Source: Firm-04 sp045600205
Lineage (GTDB): Bacteria; Bacillota; Clostridia; Oscillospirales; Ruminococcaceae
Length of the DNA: 64,000 bases
Assembly (NCBI GenBank): GCA_045600205.1
Contig: JAZRXM010000014.1
Coordinates: forward strand, 1 to 64,000
Direction of reading: 5' to 3'
The notes beneath the pieces were generated by a model that saw nothing but the letters and a program-made list of their open reading frames with translations, was not told the origin of the DNA and did no database searches. Made by a program: the position numbers and the translations under genes. This document shows, piece by piece, positions 1 through 8,205 of the stretch; the stretch's first letter is position 1; every line of letters starts with the position of its first letter.

Positions 1-956
1 TTGCCGCTGCCCGTGACACCGTATAGCAGAAATGCAGCGGCTTTTCGGGCTAAAATCGCAGCAGATACGGCATCATAGGCTGCCTGCTGCTCGCTGGATA
101 AAATCGTATTTTCAGGCGGATTCGTAACCTTTGCATCCCGCGGAATGCGCAGCAGTTCGACCTCAAAAAGCTCGGCAATGCCCGCTTTTACAAGGTTTGT
201 GATGACTGCACCCGTCACGCCCGCATAGTAGGCACATTCCTTTGCCGAGAGCATCTCGTGCGCCTCCAGCACGGTGATAACAGAACGCTGTTTCGGCGTG
301 GGCGCAAAGGATGTTGGGTCTGTACGGTATCGGACGGAAAGCCGCAGCATTTTTTGTGTGCTGTCGCCGACCGCCTGTTTGCCCTCCGAGATTTCTACCA
401 GACAGCCCTTTGCGAGCAGTCTTTCCCGGATGGCTTGCTTTTCGCTGTCGCCCTCTGCTTGGAGCAGAAGGTCTTTTTCATGCTGTGACGCGGCATTTTC
501 AAGCAGTGTCAGATAATTGCGTTCTTCCTTCGTCAGCGTAACGGTTGCGGGCGGCTTGATCAAAGCATAGCGTTCCTGTAACCGAAGCTGCATTCCGCCC
601 GGAAGCACCGCCCGCACCGCATCATACCATGTGCAGAACGTGCGCTCATGCAGAAAATGCACCAATGAAAGCAATTCCTGCGTCAGGACAGGTTCTTCAT
701 CGAGGACGGCGGCAATCGGTTTGAGTGTGATCGGTTCGCCTTTTGCATCCATCATCGGCTGCTGATGCTTTGTCAGCTCCAGCACGATGGCGATGCGGCG
801 ACGATTGCCTTTCCCAAACGGTACCGCTACACGCATTCCGACTGCAAGGACAGACGCCCACTGCTCGGGCACAGCATAGGAGTAGCACTGGTCATAACTG
901 AAAGCGGCTGCATTCAGCGCAACCAAAGCGACCGTTCTCCCGCTCAGGCTCGGCAT
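1..956 (-). CDS. priA: Primosomal protein N' (replication restart helicase PriA), N-terminal part
   Basis: PriA is the DNA helicase that reloads the replisome at stalled forks. The gene starts at ATG 956 behind GGAGG and runs off the left edge, so about 318 residues are visible. They show the PriA N-terminal DNA-binding region (conserved start with a tyrosine-rich strand and VPFGKGNRRRIAIV), a middle winged-helix region, and the start of the helicase core, where the Walker A loop (LYGVTGSG) is cut by the window edge. It is the last visible gene of the yicC-remA-gmk-rpoZ operon and starts 44 bp after rpoZ. In many Firmicutes coaBC lies between rpoZ and priA; here it is absent. Identification is firm; the C-terminal helicase and zinc-binding parts are outside the window. 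Confidence 0.93.
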   Translation of the reverse strand, partial: MPSLSGRTVALVALNAAAFSYDQCYSYAVPEQWASVLAVGMRVAVPFGKGNRRRIAIVLELTKHQQPMMDAKGEPITLKPIAAVLDEEPVLTQELLSLVHFLHERTFCTWYDAVRAVLPGGMQLRLQERYALIKPPATVTLTKEERNYLTLLENAASQHEKDLLLQAEGDSEKQAIRERLLAKGCLVEISEGKQAVGDSTQKMLRLSVRYRTDPTSFAPTPKQRSVITVLEAHEMLSAKECAYYAGVTGAVITNLVKAGIAELFEVELLRIPRDAKVTNPPENTILSSEQQAAYDAVSAAILARKAAAFLLYGVTGSG

Positions 957-1000
957 AGGCGTTCCTCCGTTTCATCAGTCAATGCGTGGAATATCAGGAA

Positions 1001-1207
1001 TTATTCCTCGATATGTTCCGGTTCCACAACCTTGTATTTCTTCGCTGCAAACTCCTCAACAGCAGTCTTGACAGGCTTTTCCTCCAGACGCTGACCGTGC
1101 TCATACAGGTCATCTGCGATCTGACGAGCGCGTTTTGCTACGCCGATCACCAGCGCATAATAACTCTCGTTCTTCCCGATAATCTCACTCATAGCAGGTC
1201 TTAACAT
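1001..1207 (-). CDS. rpoZ: DNA-directed RNA polymerase omega subunit
   Basis: The omega subunit is a small chaperone-like part of RNA polymerase that binds the beta-prime C-terminus. The 68-residue product has the family pattern near the start, MLRPAMSEIIGKNESYYALV, followed by the conserved VAKRARQIADDL helix. Length is normal for Firmicutes omega. It overlaps the 3' end of gmk by 7 bp (gmk stops at 1201), which implies translational coupling, and is followed by priA. The acidic C-terminal tail is typical and variable. Call is based on motif and on the conserved gmk-rpoZ neighbourhood. Confidence 0.93.
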   Translation of the reverse strand: MLRPAMSEIIGKNESYYALVIGVAKRARQIADDLYEHGQRLEEKPVKTAVEEFAAKKYKVVEPEHIEE

Positions 1208-1803
1208 GACAACATCTCTCCTATTCTGTTCTTCATGGCATCATATTTCAGCGACTGCGCACGCACAATCGCCATGAAATCATCCACTGCGTCCTCAAGC
1301 GCATCGTTGAGGACGATGTAATCATAATTTTTTGCGAGCGGAAGCTCCTCTTTTGCCCGGGCAATGCGCTGCTCGATGACCTCTTGGGCTTCCGTGCCGC
1401 GCTTATTCAGACGTCTGCGCAATTCCTCCATGGTGGGCGGAATTGTGAAAATCAGTACGGCATCAGGGCATTTTTCCTTGACCTGTAAAGCACCCTGCAC
1501 CTCAATTTCAAGGATGACATTTTTTCCCTGTTCCCGCAATTCGTTAACCTTATCCAACGGGGTACCGTAGTAATTGCCGCAATACTCCGCGTGCTCCAGC
1601 ATCAGACCATTTGCAATGCGCTGCTCGAATTCTTCGCGGGTGATGAAGTGGTAATGAACGCCGTTTTCCTCGCCGACACGCGGCTGACGGGTTGTTGCGG
1701 ATACCGAAACGGCAAACCGCTCATCCTTCAGGATTTCGCTGACCATGGTGCCTTTTCCGCAGCCTGACGGTCCCGAAAAGATGATCAACAAGCCTTTACT
1801 CAT
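1201..1803 (-). CDS. gmk: Guanylate kinase
   Basis: Guanylate kinase phosphorylates GMP to GDP with ATP in the cytoplasm. The protein begins MSKGLLIIFSGPSGCGKGT, with a Walker A P-loop at about residues 10-17, followed by the GMP-binding region (TTRQPRVGEENGVHYHF) and the lid (RRLNKRGTE). I chose ATG 1803 rather than an in-frame codon at 1830. It is preceded by a GAGGAGG-like stretch, lies 8 bp inside the remA 3' end, and gives the usual family N-terminus; the longer start would add nine residues of overlap with remA. About 200 residues, normal length. Part of the conserved remA-gmk-rpoZ order. Confidence 0.95.
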   Translation of the reverse strand: MSKGLLIIFSGPSGCGKGTMVSEILKDERFAVSVSATTRQPRVGEENGVHYHFITREEFEQRIANGLMLEHAEYCGNYYGTPLDKVNELREQGKNVILEIEVQGALQVKEKCPDAVLIFTIPPTMEELRRRLNKRGTEAQEVIEQRIARAKEELPLAKNYDYIVLNDALEDAVDDFMAIVRAQSLKYDAMKNRIGEMLSC

Positions 1804-2065
1804 CCTCTTCTTCCTCCTCAGCGGGAGCATCCTTATCCGTCAGACGAGCACCGATGGTTTCCGGCTGGATCGCGGATAGAATGACATGATCGCTGTCCAT
1901 GACGATGACAGCGCGGGTTCTTCTGCCGTAGGTCGCGTCAATGAGTCTGCCGCGGTCCTTGGCATCCTGCACGATTCGTTTGATCGGTGCAGATTCGGGG
2001 CTGACAATGGTAATCAGGCGTGTGGAGGAAATCATGTTTCCGAAGCCGATGTTGATAAGCCGCAT
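1796..2065 (-). CDS. remA: RemA-family (DUF370) extracellular-matrix regulatory protein
   Basis: RemA in Bacillus subtilis is a DNA-binding regulator of matrix and osmoprotection genes; many Firmicutes carry a homologue next to gmk. The 89-residue product starts MRLINIGFGNMISSTRLITI and contains the conserved SAPIKRIVQDAKDRGRLIDATYGRRTRAVIV core, ending in an acidic tail. It sits 30 bp after yicC and overlaps the gmk start by 8 bp. The ribosome site is AAAGGA at good spacing from ATG 2065. The family is clear; whether it controls biofilm genes in this organism is not known from sequence. Confidence 0.9.
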   Translation of the reverse strand: MRLINIGFGNMISSTRLITIVSPESAPIKRIVQDAKDRGRLIDATYGRRTRAVIVMDSDHVILSAIQPETIGARLTDKDAPAEEEEEDE

Positions 2066-2095
2066 AGTGGGTTCCTTTCTGCCGATATGGCGGAA

Positions 2096-2974
2096 TTATT
2101 CGATATTCTGAATCTGCTCGCGGATTTTTTCAATTTCGGATTTCATATCCACAACGAGCTTGGTGATGCTCAGATCCTGTGCCTTGGAGCCAATGGTGTT
2201 GACCTCGCGGTTCATTTCCTGCACGAGAAAATCCAGTTTTCTGCCAACCGGTTCTGCCGCTGCGAGGAGTTCTCTGCCCTGTGTCAGGTGGCTGTGCAGA
2301 CGTACCGTTTCCTCATCCACGGCGGTTTTTTCCGCAAAGATGGCGGTTTCGGTCAAAATGCGCTGTTCGTCGATATTCTGATCGGCAAGCAGTTCGGAGA
2401 GCTTATGGAACAGTCTGTTGCGATAATTTTCCGCAACACTCGGTACGATGGATTCGATCCGGCGAAGCATTGCCTCAATCCCATCCAGCTTATCCAGCAA
2501 ATCCGCCGCAAGACGTGCGCCCTCTTTCTCGCGCATTTCCACGAACTGCGCCAGAGCCTCCTCTGCGCAGGCGGAAACATCCTGCCAGATCTGCTCCTCA
2601 TCGTCCTGCTCCTTGGTGAGCGTGAACAGGTCGGGAAGCCGCAGCAGGGACGAAAGCGTGATGTCATCTGCGAGCATCAGCTCGGAATTGACCTCTCGGA
2701 GCGCATCCACATAGCCCTGCGCCACGGACTGATTTACGGTAACCTTTGCGTCCTTGCCGTCAGGTCGTGTGATGGTGACGGACACCTCAACCTTTCCGCG
2801 TGTTATCTTTCCGTTCAAAAATGATTTCAGTTTTTCCTCAAGGTACAGGCAGGTTCTGGGCAGCCGTGCGGAAAACTCGTAATAGCGATGATTAACGGAA
2901 CGGATTTCCACAAGGATATCTCTGCCGTTGGTGAGATGCTGCGCTCTGCCGTAGCCTGTCATGCTCTTTGGCAT
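2096..2974 (-). CDS. yicC: YicC-family endoribonuclease
   Basis: YicC proteins are recently characterised endoribonucleases that form a multimeric channel and act on structured or small RNAs. The product (about 292 residues) begins MPKSMTGYGRA, the hallmark N-terminus, has VEIRSVNHRYYEFSARLPR at about 25-45, and ends with the conserved GSKAQDLSITKLVVDMKSEIEKIREQIQNIE tail. I use ATG 2974 because it gives the exact family start; an upstream in-frame ATG at 3010 would add 12 non-conserved residues. It is the first gene of the operon and has its own promoter at 3041-3069. Confidence 0.92.
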   Translation of the reverse strand: MPKSMTGYGRAQHLTNGRDILVEIRSVNHRYYEFSARLPRTCLYLEEKLKSFLNGKITRGKVEVSVTITRPDGKDAKVTVNQSVAQGYVDALREVNSELMLADDITLSSLLRLPDLFTLTKEQDDEEQIWQDVSACAEEALAQFVEMREKEGARLAADLLDKLDGIEAMLRRIESIVPSVAENYRNRLFHKLSELLADQNIDEQRILTETAIFAEKTAVDEETVRLHSHLTQGRELLAAAEPVGRKLDFLVQEMNREVNTIGSKAQDLSITKLVVDMKSEIEKIREQIQNIE

Positions 2975-3040
2975 TGGAAAGACCTTCTTTCTGTATAAGT
3001 TTCTTCTCATCGAGATGAAATCGCATGAATCATCATTTTA

Positions 3041-3069
3041 GTATACCATATTCCGCGGCGAAAATCAAG
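3041..3069 (-). promoter_or_regulatory. Promoter of the yicC-priA operon
   Basis: On the minus strand TTGATT and TATACT are separated by 17 bp, about 65 bp before the yicC start. This is a good sigma-A type promoter for the whole yicC-remA-gmk-rpoZ-priA run. Confidence 0.75.
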
Positions 3070-3107
3070 GGATAAAAGCAACAATTTGGCTACAAATGAA
3101 AATAAAA

Positions 3108-3136
3108 ATCCCCCTGTCCTTTCGAACAGGGGGATT
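3108..3136 (-). terminator. Intrinsic terminator after the GH48 gene
   Basis: An 11-bp perfect stem (AATCCCCCTGT with ACAGGGGGATT) and 7-nt loop, followed on the minus strand by TTTATTTT. It lies 42 bp after the GH48 stop codon, between it and the yicC promoter. Confidence 0.9.
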
Positions 3137-3178
3137 CTCAATCAATATCGAATCAAATCAACAGAATCTGCGTGAAAA

Positions 3179-5626
3179 TTACTTTTCAACAGCAAACTTG
3201 GTGATCAGACGAGCGATATACTTCAGGATTGCGGTTACGTCATCAGCAGACAGTTCGCCATCGCCGGTGACTTCAGCGTTCTTCTTACCCTCGGATTTGA
3301 TGGTAACAGCTTCCTCGTTGACGAAACGAGAGAGCAGAACGACGTCAGAGATCTTGACCTTGCCGTCGCAGTCAACGTCGCCGTAGAGGGAAGCAGAAGG
3401 CTGACCAGGATCATCACCAGGATCATTACCAGGATCAGTAGCACCATCGATGAACGGCTTAACATCCGGATACAGCTCGTACATTGCGCCCATAGCCATC
3501 AGGATGTCGCCTGCGTGCCAGAATCTGTGGTAGTTCAGGTCAACAGCAGCAACGTTCTCGAAGTCGCTGGTGTCAGAAGTCTTGTCGTCATAGACAGCAC
3601 CTGCAGCAACGTCCTTCTCCCAAGCTGCCTTCAGTTCCTGATACTTTTCGAGATCCTCGTACATCGGACGGAGATCGCAGAACTTGGAACCATTCTTAAC
3701 GGTGTAGCCGTAAGGATACTTGCCTTCGGTGCCGCTCGGAATGTAAACAACCTGCTCGAAGAAACGAGTCAGAGAACCGTTGTGCTCCAGACGAGAGCAA
3801 CCGTAGTCATCACGACCGAGTTCCCACTCACGAGCGAGGAGCTGCTGACCGATATACAGAGCCTTTTCTGCATCGGTGGAGCCTTCCTTCAGAGCAGCAG
3901 AGCCATCAACGCCCTCAGCAGCTGCGTAGTAGATCAGGGTGTTAGCCAGAGAGCTGACGCAACCGAGGTCGGAGTTACCGGTACCGGTGATCTTGCAGGT
4001 CAGACCGCTGTTAGCGCTCTCGCTGTAAGAACCGGACCAGCTGTCAGGCTGACCGCTCCAGTCGAGGTTCGAAGGAATCTCGTAGTCGCCGTCATCCGTC
4101 AGTTTTACGTTCTCAACCATGAAGTGAACCCACTTCTTGAGCATGGAGGACAGAGCAGACTCCATGGTAACGCCGCCCGGCTTTACAGAGCCCTTGGAAG
4201 CATCGCCATCGGTCTTGATGACGTAGTACAGCTCAGCCAGACGCTGAGTGGACCATACCTGGTTACCGATCCAGTGGTTGGAACCCGGGTCAGCGTAAAC
4301 AGGGTGCTCAACATATGCCATGTCATGGAAGGTGGATACATTGGACGGATACTTGGAGTAGTTACCATCCCAGCAGTTGGTGCATCCGCCTGCGAACATA
4401 CCGTCAGCAGACTGCAGCCACTCGTAGAGCTCAAGCTGACGCTCCAGAGAAGTGGTGTAGTCCTTCTCAGCGCCCTCAGACTTCATAGCTGCTTTCAGAC
4501 CGGAATCATAAAGCAGACCATAAGCAGCCAACGGGTTCTGATAGAACTGGTGAGAGTGAGAGCAGCCGATCTGCCAAGCCCAAGAGCCGTCAGCAGCGCC
4601 GCCCCATGCGGTGTACCAAGACATCAGGAAGTGCTGACCGTCCAGACCGCCGCCATTGGAGTCAGCAGTCATGCTCTGGCAGCCGATGGTCTTGTAGTAC
4701 TTATCGAACATATCGTTACGAAGTTCGTCGCCCATCTTACCAGCTTTCGTGGTAACATCGGAGTTGCCGACGCCCCAACGGTTTGCTGCGTAAACAGCCT
4801 GAATTGCACGGTCTTCTGCGTCAGGAGCGTTGGTATAAGACCAAGACTTTGCAGTAGACTTCTGGAATGCAAACTTCATGCCCTGGCTGGAGTTACCATA
4901 TTTCAGTTCCTCAACAGCCGGGTGCGGAATGGTCTCGAAGCAGGACTCCTGGTCGCCACGCTGGAAGGTGTTGATGAAGGTGAACTTGCCCTTCTCGCCC
5001 TCAGCAGAACCGCCGAATCCATACCAGTCATCGACGTCTGCCAGCCAGTGCAGCAGATACTCGCCCTTATCGCTGGAGTAAGCGGAGGTGAACTTGGAGT
5101 GCAGCGGGTTCTTACCAACGTTGGACTCAGAGCCCTCAGACGGATACTTTTCGACGCTGTCCGGATGCTCAGCAGCAACCTGAGAGGACAGTTCGGACTT
5201 CGACCAGAAACCGGTCTGCTCGGTCGGGATCATAACCTCAAGGGTCTTCCAAGCTTTCGCCAGATCGCCGGACTTGCCCTCGATGTTATCCTTCATTGCA
5301 GCCAGCCATACGATGTAGGACATAGCCTCAGAAGTGGTCTCATGACCGTAGTCAGGAGCCTCGCAGATAACTTCTTCGATTGCGTGGTACGGAACACCGA
5401 AACCACCGGAAGGAATGTTATTTGCGCTCAGATAGCCGGTTTCAACACCGTTGGTAACAACATCGTCATACATGGACAGGAAGCGGTTGCCGTAAGTGTC
5501 ATCGCCATACGCTTCTTTCTTGGTGCGGGTGCCAGCAGCAGATGCGGTACAGGTCATCAATGCGCTGGATGCCATAGCAGCTGCCAGAACAGCAGACAGG
5601 ATGGCTTTGCTCTTCTTGAATTGCAT
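3179..5626 (-). CDS. cel48A: Secreted GH48 exoglucanase with C-terminal type I dockerin
   Basis: A reducing-end, processive cellobiohydrolase of family 48, usually the most abundant cellulosomal enzyme. Order along the 815 residues: signal peptide (1 to about 31, cleavage near ASAAG), GH48 catalytic domain (about 35-730), a short acidic Gly/Pro linker (PGNDPGDDPGQP), and a dockerin (about 750-810). The motif EAPDYGHETTSEA at 89-101 is the GH48 segment holding the catalytic acid Glu (here Glu96). The dockerin shows two EF-hand-like repeats, DVDCDGKVKISDVV and VTGDGELSADDV, for calcium-dependent binding to a scaffoldin cohesin. A GAGGGG site precedes ATG 5626. It is monocistronic with a strong promoter, a long leader and a terminator. 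No carbohydrate-binding module is seen. Confidence 0.95.
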   Translation of the reverse strand: MQFKKSKAILSAVLAAAMASSALMTCTASAAGTRTKKEAYGDDTYGNRFLSMYDDVVTNGVETGYLSANNIPSGGFGVPYHAIEEVICEAPDYGHETTSEAMSYIVWLAAMKDNIEGKSGDLAKAWKTLEVMIPTEQTGFWSKSELSSQVAAEHPDSVEKYPSEGSESNVGKNPLHSKFTSAYSSDKGEYLLHWLADVDDWYGFGGSAEGEKGKFTFINTFQRGDQESCFETIPHPAVEELKYGNSSQGMKFAFQKSTAKSWSYTNAPDAEDRAIQAVYAANRWGVGNSDVTTKAGKMGDELRNDMFDKYYKTIGCQSMTADSNGGGLDGQHFLMSWYTAWGGAADGSWAWQIGCSHSHQFYQNPLAAYGLLYDSGLKAAMKSEGAEKDYTTSLERQLELYEWLQSADGMFAGGCTNCWDGNYSKYPSNVSTFHDMAYVEHPVYADPGSNHWIGNQVWSTQRLAELYYVIKTDGDASKGSVKPGGVTMESALSSMLKKWVHFMVENVKLTDDGDYEIPSNLDWSGQPDSWSGSYSESANSGLTCKITGTGNSDLGCVSSLANTLIYYAAAEGVDGSAALKEGSTDAEKALYIGQQLLAREWELGRDDYGCSRLEHNGSLTRFFEQVVYIPSGTEGKYPYGYTVKNGSKFCDLRPMYEDLEKYQELKAAWEKDVAAGAVYDDKTSDTSDFENVAAVDLNYHRFWHAGDILMAMGAMYELYPDVKPFIDGATDPGNDPGDDPGQPSASLYGDVDCDGKVKISDVVLLSRFVNEEAVTIKSEGKKNAEVTGDGELSADDVTAILKYIARLITKFAVEK

Positions 5627-5961
5627 TTCTTTTTTACCCCTCTCGTAAAATTTTAGGTTTTTCGGATCGCTTTTGCACGGACGAATTTTCTATGCATTTG
5701 CTAAAAATTCAGGTCATGCGGTTCGGAACGGGTATTTCACGGTGCAATCCGTGCACTGCGCCATGGAATACTTTTGCTTTCGTATGGGATTTGCGGCAGC
5801 TGCAAAATCCTTTCAATTCGCAAGATGCTGCGGACAACTTTCGGTCTGCCGTCACGCTGAATCCGCTGCCCCAATGCCACATCGTTTGCATCATGCAGCC
5901 GCAGAGGTTTTGGGTCGCAGGCGCATGGGTAGACAGATAGCCCCATACAATTCCTGTCTAC
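5627..5961 (-). promoter_or_regulatory. Long 5' leader of the GH48 mRNA
   Basis: From the expected start site near 5955 the GH48 transcript carries about 330 untranslated bases. The leader is GC-rich, contains several small hairpins (for example GTGCA/TGCAC near 5740-5755) and no convincing small gene. I do not recognise a named riboswitch. A role in mRNA stability or translation control is inference. Confidence 0.5.
5929..5961. promoter_or_regulatory. Inverted repeat straddling the GH48 start site (possible operator)
   Basis: Perfect 8-bp arms (GTAGACAG and CTGTCTAC) separated by 17 bp. One arm abuts the -10 box and covers the predicted start site. This placement is typical of a repressor operator; a 5' mRNA hairpin is the alternative. 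Confidence 0.5.
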
Positions 5962-5990
5962 ATTATAGTGATTTCACGGACGTTTGTCAA
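5962..5990 (-). promoter_or_regulatory. Consensus promoter of the GH48 gene
   Basis: On the minus strand TTGACA (5985-5990), a 17-bp spacer and TATAAT (5962-5967): a perfect sigma-A consensus, fitting a highly expressed cellulase. Confidence 0.9.
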
Positions 5991-6421
5991 GCCCTAATAC
6001 GGAAACATTGGCGATTCCACGTACTTTTTGGATGCTTTTACAAATTTGCATATCCGAGTTTGTGCAACCTGCCATATCTTGCGATTCGTTTCAATTCTTG
6101 CCAAATTTCGCCGTCAAATGCGTTTTTTCGTCCCCACAGGCTTCTCAATTCGCTGACACATGATTGACACATTTTGCCGTTAAAATAAGGACATTCAGAT
6201 AGATTCCTTCCAACTATTCACATTTTCGTTACGTTTTATTCATATTCTGTTCATCTGAATTTGAGATAATATCAATAAGTAGGCTCACAACGCATTCAGA
6301 GGGCTGCGGAGTCTATTTTTTCTGCCGTCAAGGACGAAAAGGGGGCTGAAACGGCAGAGGATTCTTCCGCATTCTGCGGGGTACCGCCCGCGCCTGCGGT
6401 AATGGAAAGGATACTATTTAT
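5991..6421. other. Gene-free region upstream of the ABC exporter operon
   Basis: About 430 bp with no supportable gene. It separates the divergent GH48 and ABC operons. The last 130 bp before the ABC start (6290-6420) are GC-rich and can form hairpins such as TCCGCA/TGCGG elements, so the operon may also have a structured leader. No clean -35/-10 pair was found for the plus strand; a GATAAT at 6267-6272 is the best -10 candidate. Confidence 0.5.
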
Positions 6422-7456
6422 ATGGTAGAAATCAAAAACCTGACCAAGTTCTACGGCAGTCATCCTGCGGTACAGGATATCTCCTTTACCGTCGGCGACC
6501 ACGAAGTTCTTGGCTTTCTCGGACCAAACGGTGCGGGAAAATCCACAACCATGAATATGATCACCGGCTGTCTGCCGTCTACATCCGGCACGGTACTCGT
6601 GGACGGCTATGACATCGCCAAAGACCCCATGGAGGTCAAGCGCAGAATCGGCTATCTGCCCGAGCTGCCGCCTGTCTATACCGATATGCGCGTGCGCAAT
6701 TATCTGGAATTTGCCGCGGGTCTGAAAGGCGTCAAGCGCAAGGATATCAAGACGCAGGTGGAAAACGCCATGGAACGCCTGAAGATCACCGATGTTCAGA
6801 AACGACTCATCGGCAACCTCTCCAAAGGTTATCGTCAGCGTGTCGGATTTGCACAGGCGCTGCTCGGCTCGCCGAAATTCCTGATCCTCGATGAACCGAC
6901 CGTCGGTCTGGACCCCAGACAGGTCATGGAAGTTCGTCAGCTGATCACCGACCTCGCCAAAGACCATACTATTATATTCTCTACCCACATTCTGGCGGAA
7001 GTCAGTGCGGTGTGTGAACGCGTTGTCATCATCAACAAGGGGCAGATCCGCGCCGTGGATACCATCGAAAACCTCGAAAAAAGCGTTTCGGGCGACCTTG
7101 TCATCAAAATGAAAATTGAGGGCGACATCACCAAGGCAACTGACATCATCCGCAATACGAAAGGTGTCAAGGAACTGCGCGAAGTCGCTTATGAATCCGC
7201 AGGGATCAACAGCTACACCGTTGCCATCGAATCCGAGGATGTCCGCAAGCCGCTGATGTCCTCTCTGATCGCAGGCGACTGCATCGTACTCGAAGTGACT
7301 TCCGTCCATGCAAATCTGGAAGAAGTATTCGTCCGCCTGACCGCTGCACCGCGTGAGCAGAGCCGAAAGGAACTGCTGGAGGAACTCGGCGAGGAACTGG
7401 CTGCCCAGCACGCCGCCGAGAATCCCTACGACGCTGACGAAAAGGAGGATGCCTGA
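6422..7456 (+). CDS. ABC transporter ATP-binding protein (GldA-like)
   Basis: ATPase of a four-gene ABC-2 export system. The 344-residue protein has Walker A GPNGAGKST at about 37-45, the signature LSKGYRQRVGFAQAL at about 137-151, Walker B FLILDEPTVGLDP at about 157-169, and the switch His in IFSTHIL. After the nucleotide-binding domain it carries about 120 extra residues ending in an acidic, Glu/Ala-rich tail. It overlaps the next gene by one base (TGATG), so the two are coupled. The set ATPase, permease, GldG-like and DUF4340 recurs in Firmicutes and Bacteroidetes; in Bacteroidetes the gld genes act in gliding, in Firmicutes the substrate is unknown. Confidence 0.88.
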   Translation: MVEIKNLTKFYGSHPAVQDISFTVGDHEVLGFLGPNGAGKSTTMNMITGCLPSTSGTVLVDGYDIAKDPMEVKRRIGYLPELPPVYTDMRVRNYLEFAAGLKGVKRKDIKTQVENAMERLKITDVQKRLIGNLSKGYRQRVGFAQALLGSPKFLILDEPTVGLDPRQVMEVRQLITDLAKDHTIIFSTHILAEVSAVCERVVIINKGQIRAVDTIENLEKSVSGDLVIKMKIEGDITKATDIIRNTKGVKELREVAYESAGINSYTVAIESEDVRKPLMSSLIAGDCIVLEVTSVHANLEEVFVRLTAAPREQSRKELLEELGEELAAQHAAENPYDADEKEDA

Positions 7457-8187
7457 TGTTTGCACTCTATAAAAAGGAAGTACAGTCCTATTTCTATTCC
7501 CCGTTTGCCTATGTCATCAGCGCACTGTTTCTGCTGGTGTTCTCGCTTTCATTTATCTCGGGCATTTCCGATATGTCCAGCAACGTGTTCCGTTTTTCGT
7601 TCTCCAATATCTTCTATAACAATTTCTTCTATTTCATCTTCATGATTCCCCTGCTGACCATGCGTACCTTCGCAGAAGAACGCAAATCCCACACCGAAAC
7701 ACTCTGGCTTTCCGCACCGATCTCCCTTGCCAAAGTCGTGCTTGCGAAATATTTTGCAGTTGTCACGGTATTCCTCTGCATGATGCTCGTTTCGCTGTTC
7801 TTCCCCATTGTTGTGGCACTCAACGGAACCGTCATCTCGGCAAGCCTGTTCTGCGGATATTTCGGATTTTTGCTCTGGGGCATGGTCTGTATCGCCATCG
7901 GCGTGATGATGTCCGCCCTGACCGACAACCCGATCCTCGCCGCACTCTTTGGAGAAGCCGCCATGATCGCAGTCATTTTCTTAGATAACTTCACTTCAAC
8001 CGATTTTGTCCAGTCCATTCCGTTTCTTTCAAAGATCCTCACGTTCTTTTCCACTGAAAAACGCTTCTCAGGCTTTTCACAGGGATTGTTCAGCCTTTCC
8101 GATTTCATCTTCTTCGTGACTTTCTCTGCGGTGGTTCTCATATGGACGATTATTATCATCGAAAAACGCCGCCAGAGCCGCGCTTAA
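7456..8187 (+). CDS. ABC-2 type permease (GldF-like)
   Basis: Membrane subunit of the exporter encoded with the preceding ATPase. The 243-residue protein begins MFALYKKEVQSYFYSPFAYV, a typical ABC-2 N-terminus with an amphipathic helix, and has about six hydrophobic segments (near 18-38, 55-75, 95-120, 135-155, 160-180 and 215-235). The motif MRTFAEERKSHTETLWLSAPIS matches the cytoplasmic loop of the GldF/NosY-like group. It overlaps the upstream ATPase by one base and is followed after 18 bp by the GldG-like gene. Substrate not predictable from sequence. Confidence 0.85.
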   Translation: MFALYKKEVQSYFYSPFAYVISALFLLVFSLSFISGISDMSSNVFRFSFSNIFYNNFFYFIFMIPLLTMRTFAEERKSHTETLWLSAPISLAKVVLAKYFAVVTVFLCMMLVSLFFPIVVALNGTVISASLFCGYFGFLLWGMVCIAIGVMMSALTDNPILAALFGEAAMIAVIFLDNFTSTDFVQSIPFLSKILTFFSTEKRFSGFSQGLFSLSDFIFFVTFSAVVLIWTIIIIEKRRQSRA

Positions 8188-8205
8188 GAAACGGAGGATA
8201 CTGAA

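Noticed and set aside
3515..5656. Long plus-strand reading frame (713 codons) opposite the GH48 gene
   Set aside because: Shadow of codon bias on the real gene; no family pattern and no ribosome site.
5673..6167. Possible small gene in the GH48 leader region
   Set aside because: Runs antisense to the leader across the consensus promoter, with no ribosome site or protein pattern.
6164..6186. Promoter TTGACA-TAAAAT for the ABC exporter operon
   Set aside because: The spacer is only 11 bp, too short for sigma-A recognition.
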